Shown piece by piece: positions 63,546 through 64,000 of a stretch of DNA of 64,000 nucleotides. The translations under genes and the position numbers were made by a program. The notes below the pieces were generated by a model, which saw only the letters and a list, made by a program, of their open reading frames with translations, was not told where the DNA came from and ran no database searches. The DNA is taken from contig NZ_NHPP01000002.1 in the NCBI RefSeq assembly GCF_002838835.1, forward strand, positions 310,001-374,000. The letters run 5' to 3'. The first letter of the stretch is position 1. Each line of letters starts with the position of its first letter. The stretch is from Siphonobacter sp. SORGH_AS_0500. GTDB taxonomy: Bacteria > Bacteroidota > Bacteroidia > Cytophagales > Spirosomataceae.

Positions 63546-63624
63546 TAAAGACGCGATTGATTGCTTCTGGGTAGAGCAAGATAATCCGACTTGAAATATA
63601 AAAAGACGCGATGAAATCGCGTCT
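63546..63624. repeat. AGACGCGAT palindrome, half copy and full copy
   Basis: The half copy taaagacgcgattgattgct starts at 63546. The full copy agacgcgat-gaa-atcgcgtct (63604-63624) has a perfect 9-bp stem. It is flanked by ctactaataaccaataacta, an A-rich stretch of the type seen before other genes. Confidence 0.8.
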
Positions 63625-63651
63625 CTACTAATAACCAATAACTAACAACCA

Positions 63652-64000
63652 TCAACTATTAATAGCCCGCTCAATCACCACGGGAAAATATTCATATTCG
63701 AGAGCATGACATTTTTTAGCAACGTCTGCTGGCGTATCCGTAGGCTCTACAACGAAAGATTTCTGGAAAAGAATGTTTCCTTCGTCGTAATGCTCGTCCA
63801 CGTAATGAATGGTAATACCTGACTCGATCTCTTTAGCGTCTACCACGGCTTCGTGTACAAAACTGCCGTACATTCCTTTGCCGCCGTATTTGGGTAATAA
63901 AGCAGGGTGAATATTCAAAATCCGGTTAGGATAGGCTGCCACCAGATTTTTAGGAATGAGCCAGAGAAAACCCGCCAATATTACCCAGTCGATCTGAGCT
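63652..64000 (-). CDS. purN: Phosphoribosylglycinamide formyltransferase, C-terminal part
   Basis: Transfers a formyl group from 10-formyltetrahydrofolate to GAR in purine synthesis. Only the C-terminal 115 residues are in the window; the gene continues past the right edge. Visible motifs: the end of the nucleotide-binding half (IDWVILAGFLWLIP), the active-site NIHPALLPKYGGKGMYG (Asn and His), and GITIHYVDEHYDEGNILFQK (catalytic Asp). The C-terminus ends YEYFPVVIERAINS. PurN is distinguished from Fmt by the short C-terminus and the GGKGMYG segment. Confidence 0.93.
   Translation of the reverse strand, partial: AQIDWVILAGFLWLIPKNLVAAYPNRILNIHPALLPKYGGKGMYGSFVHEAVVDAKEIESGITIHYVDEHYDEGNILFQKSFVVEPTDTPADVAKKCHALEYEYFPVVIERAINS

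Noticed and set aside
1-64000. tRNA or rRNA genes
   Set aside because: No T-loop/anticodon arrangement or rRNA-like stretch was recognised by eye in any gap; a covariance-model scan would be decisive.

Overview
The window looks like a chromosomal stretch of a Bacteroidota bacterium, most likely order Cytophagales (Spirosomataceae/Cytophagaceae-like). The signs are two SusC/SusD outer-membrane pairs, a HmuY-type haem lipoprotein, the gliding lipoprotein GldD, many Bacteroidota-style lipoprotein signals, -7 boxes of the type TAnnTTTG, and start codons preceded by A-rich stretches rather than Shine-Dalgarno sites. The genus cannot be fixed from the sequence alone. No tRNA, rRNA, CRISPR array, transposase or phage gene was seen.

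Layout. 1-5.5 kb: housekeeping genes (HIT protein fragment, greA, fmt, L-serine ammonia-lyase, folA, a decayed DUF433 antitoxin-like gene, kdsA). 5.5-14.1 kb: an unknown 138-aa protein and a repeat-filled gap, then secreted sugar-transforming proteins on the minus strand (two TIM-barrel isomerase/epimerases, a Gfo/Idh/MocA oxidoreductase, a double DUF1080 protein), interrupted by ribE and two small genes. Together these resemble a periplasmic 3-keto-glycoside pathway. 14.1-24.2 kb: a frameshifted AsmA-like gene, a small [2Fe-2S] protein, moaA divergent from moaD-moaE, a haem/iron uptake pair (TonB receptor plus HmuY) with a palindromic operator-like site at its promoter, and a membrane-anchored endo/exonuclease/phosphatase. 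24.4-32 kb: rimP-nusA-infB and a BatA-type membrane protein. 32-37.6 kb: a repeat-rich gap and the first SusC/SusD pair. 37.6-45 kb: tcdA, a tatD-family gene, gltX, small unknown genes, an AIM24-like protein, gldD, an acetyltransferase and a twin-ATPase ABC protein. 45-48.4 kb: a GH127-type glycosidase and a glycosyltransferase. 48.7-61.8 kb: a vanadium-haloperoxidase/PAP2 lipoprotein, the second SusC/SusD pair and two very large FG-GAP/ASPIC-UnbV lipoproteins. 61.8-64 kb: two lipoproteins and a purN fragment.

Two overall patterns stand out. First, intergenic gaps carry several families of short palindromic or A-rich repeats. One family, based on AAACTCAAAAC with an upstream inverted partner, ends immediately before start codons at three genes. 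Second, five genes are each broken by what looks like the loss of a single base. The downstream frame continues the same protein in every case. Sequencing or assembly error is the simplest explanation, but natural indels are not excluded.

The most system-like units are the haloperoxidase/SusCD/twin ASPIC-UnbV block, the HmuR/HmuY pair with its candidate metal-responsive operator, and the secreted keto-sugar cluster. All functions are inferred from motifs and gene order. No database search was possible.
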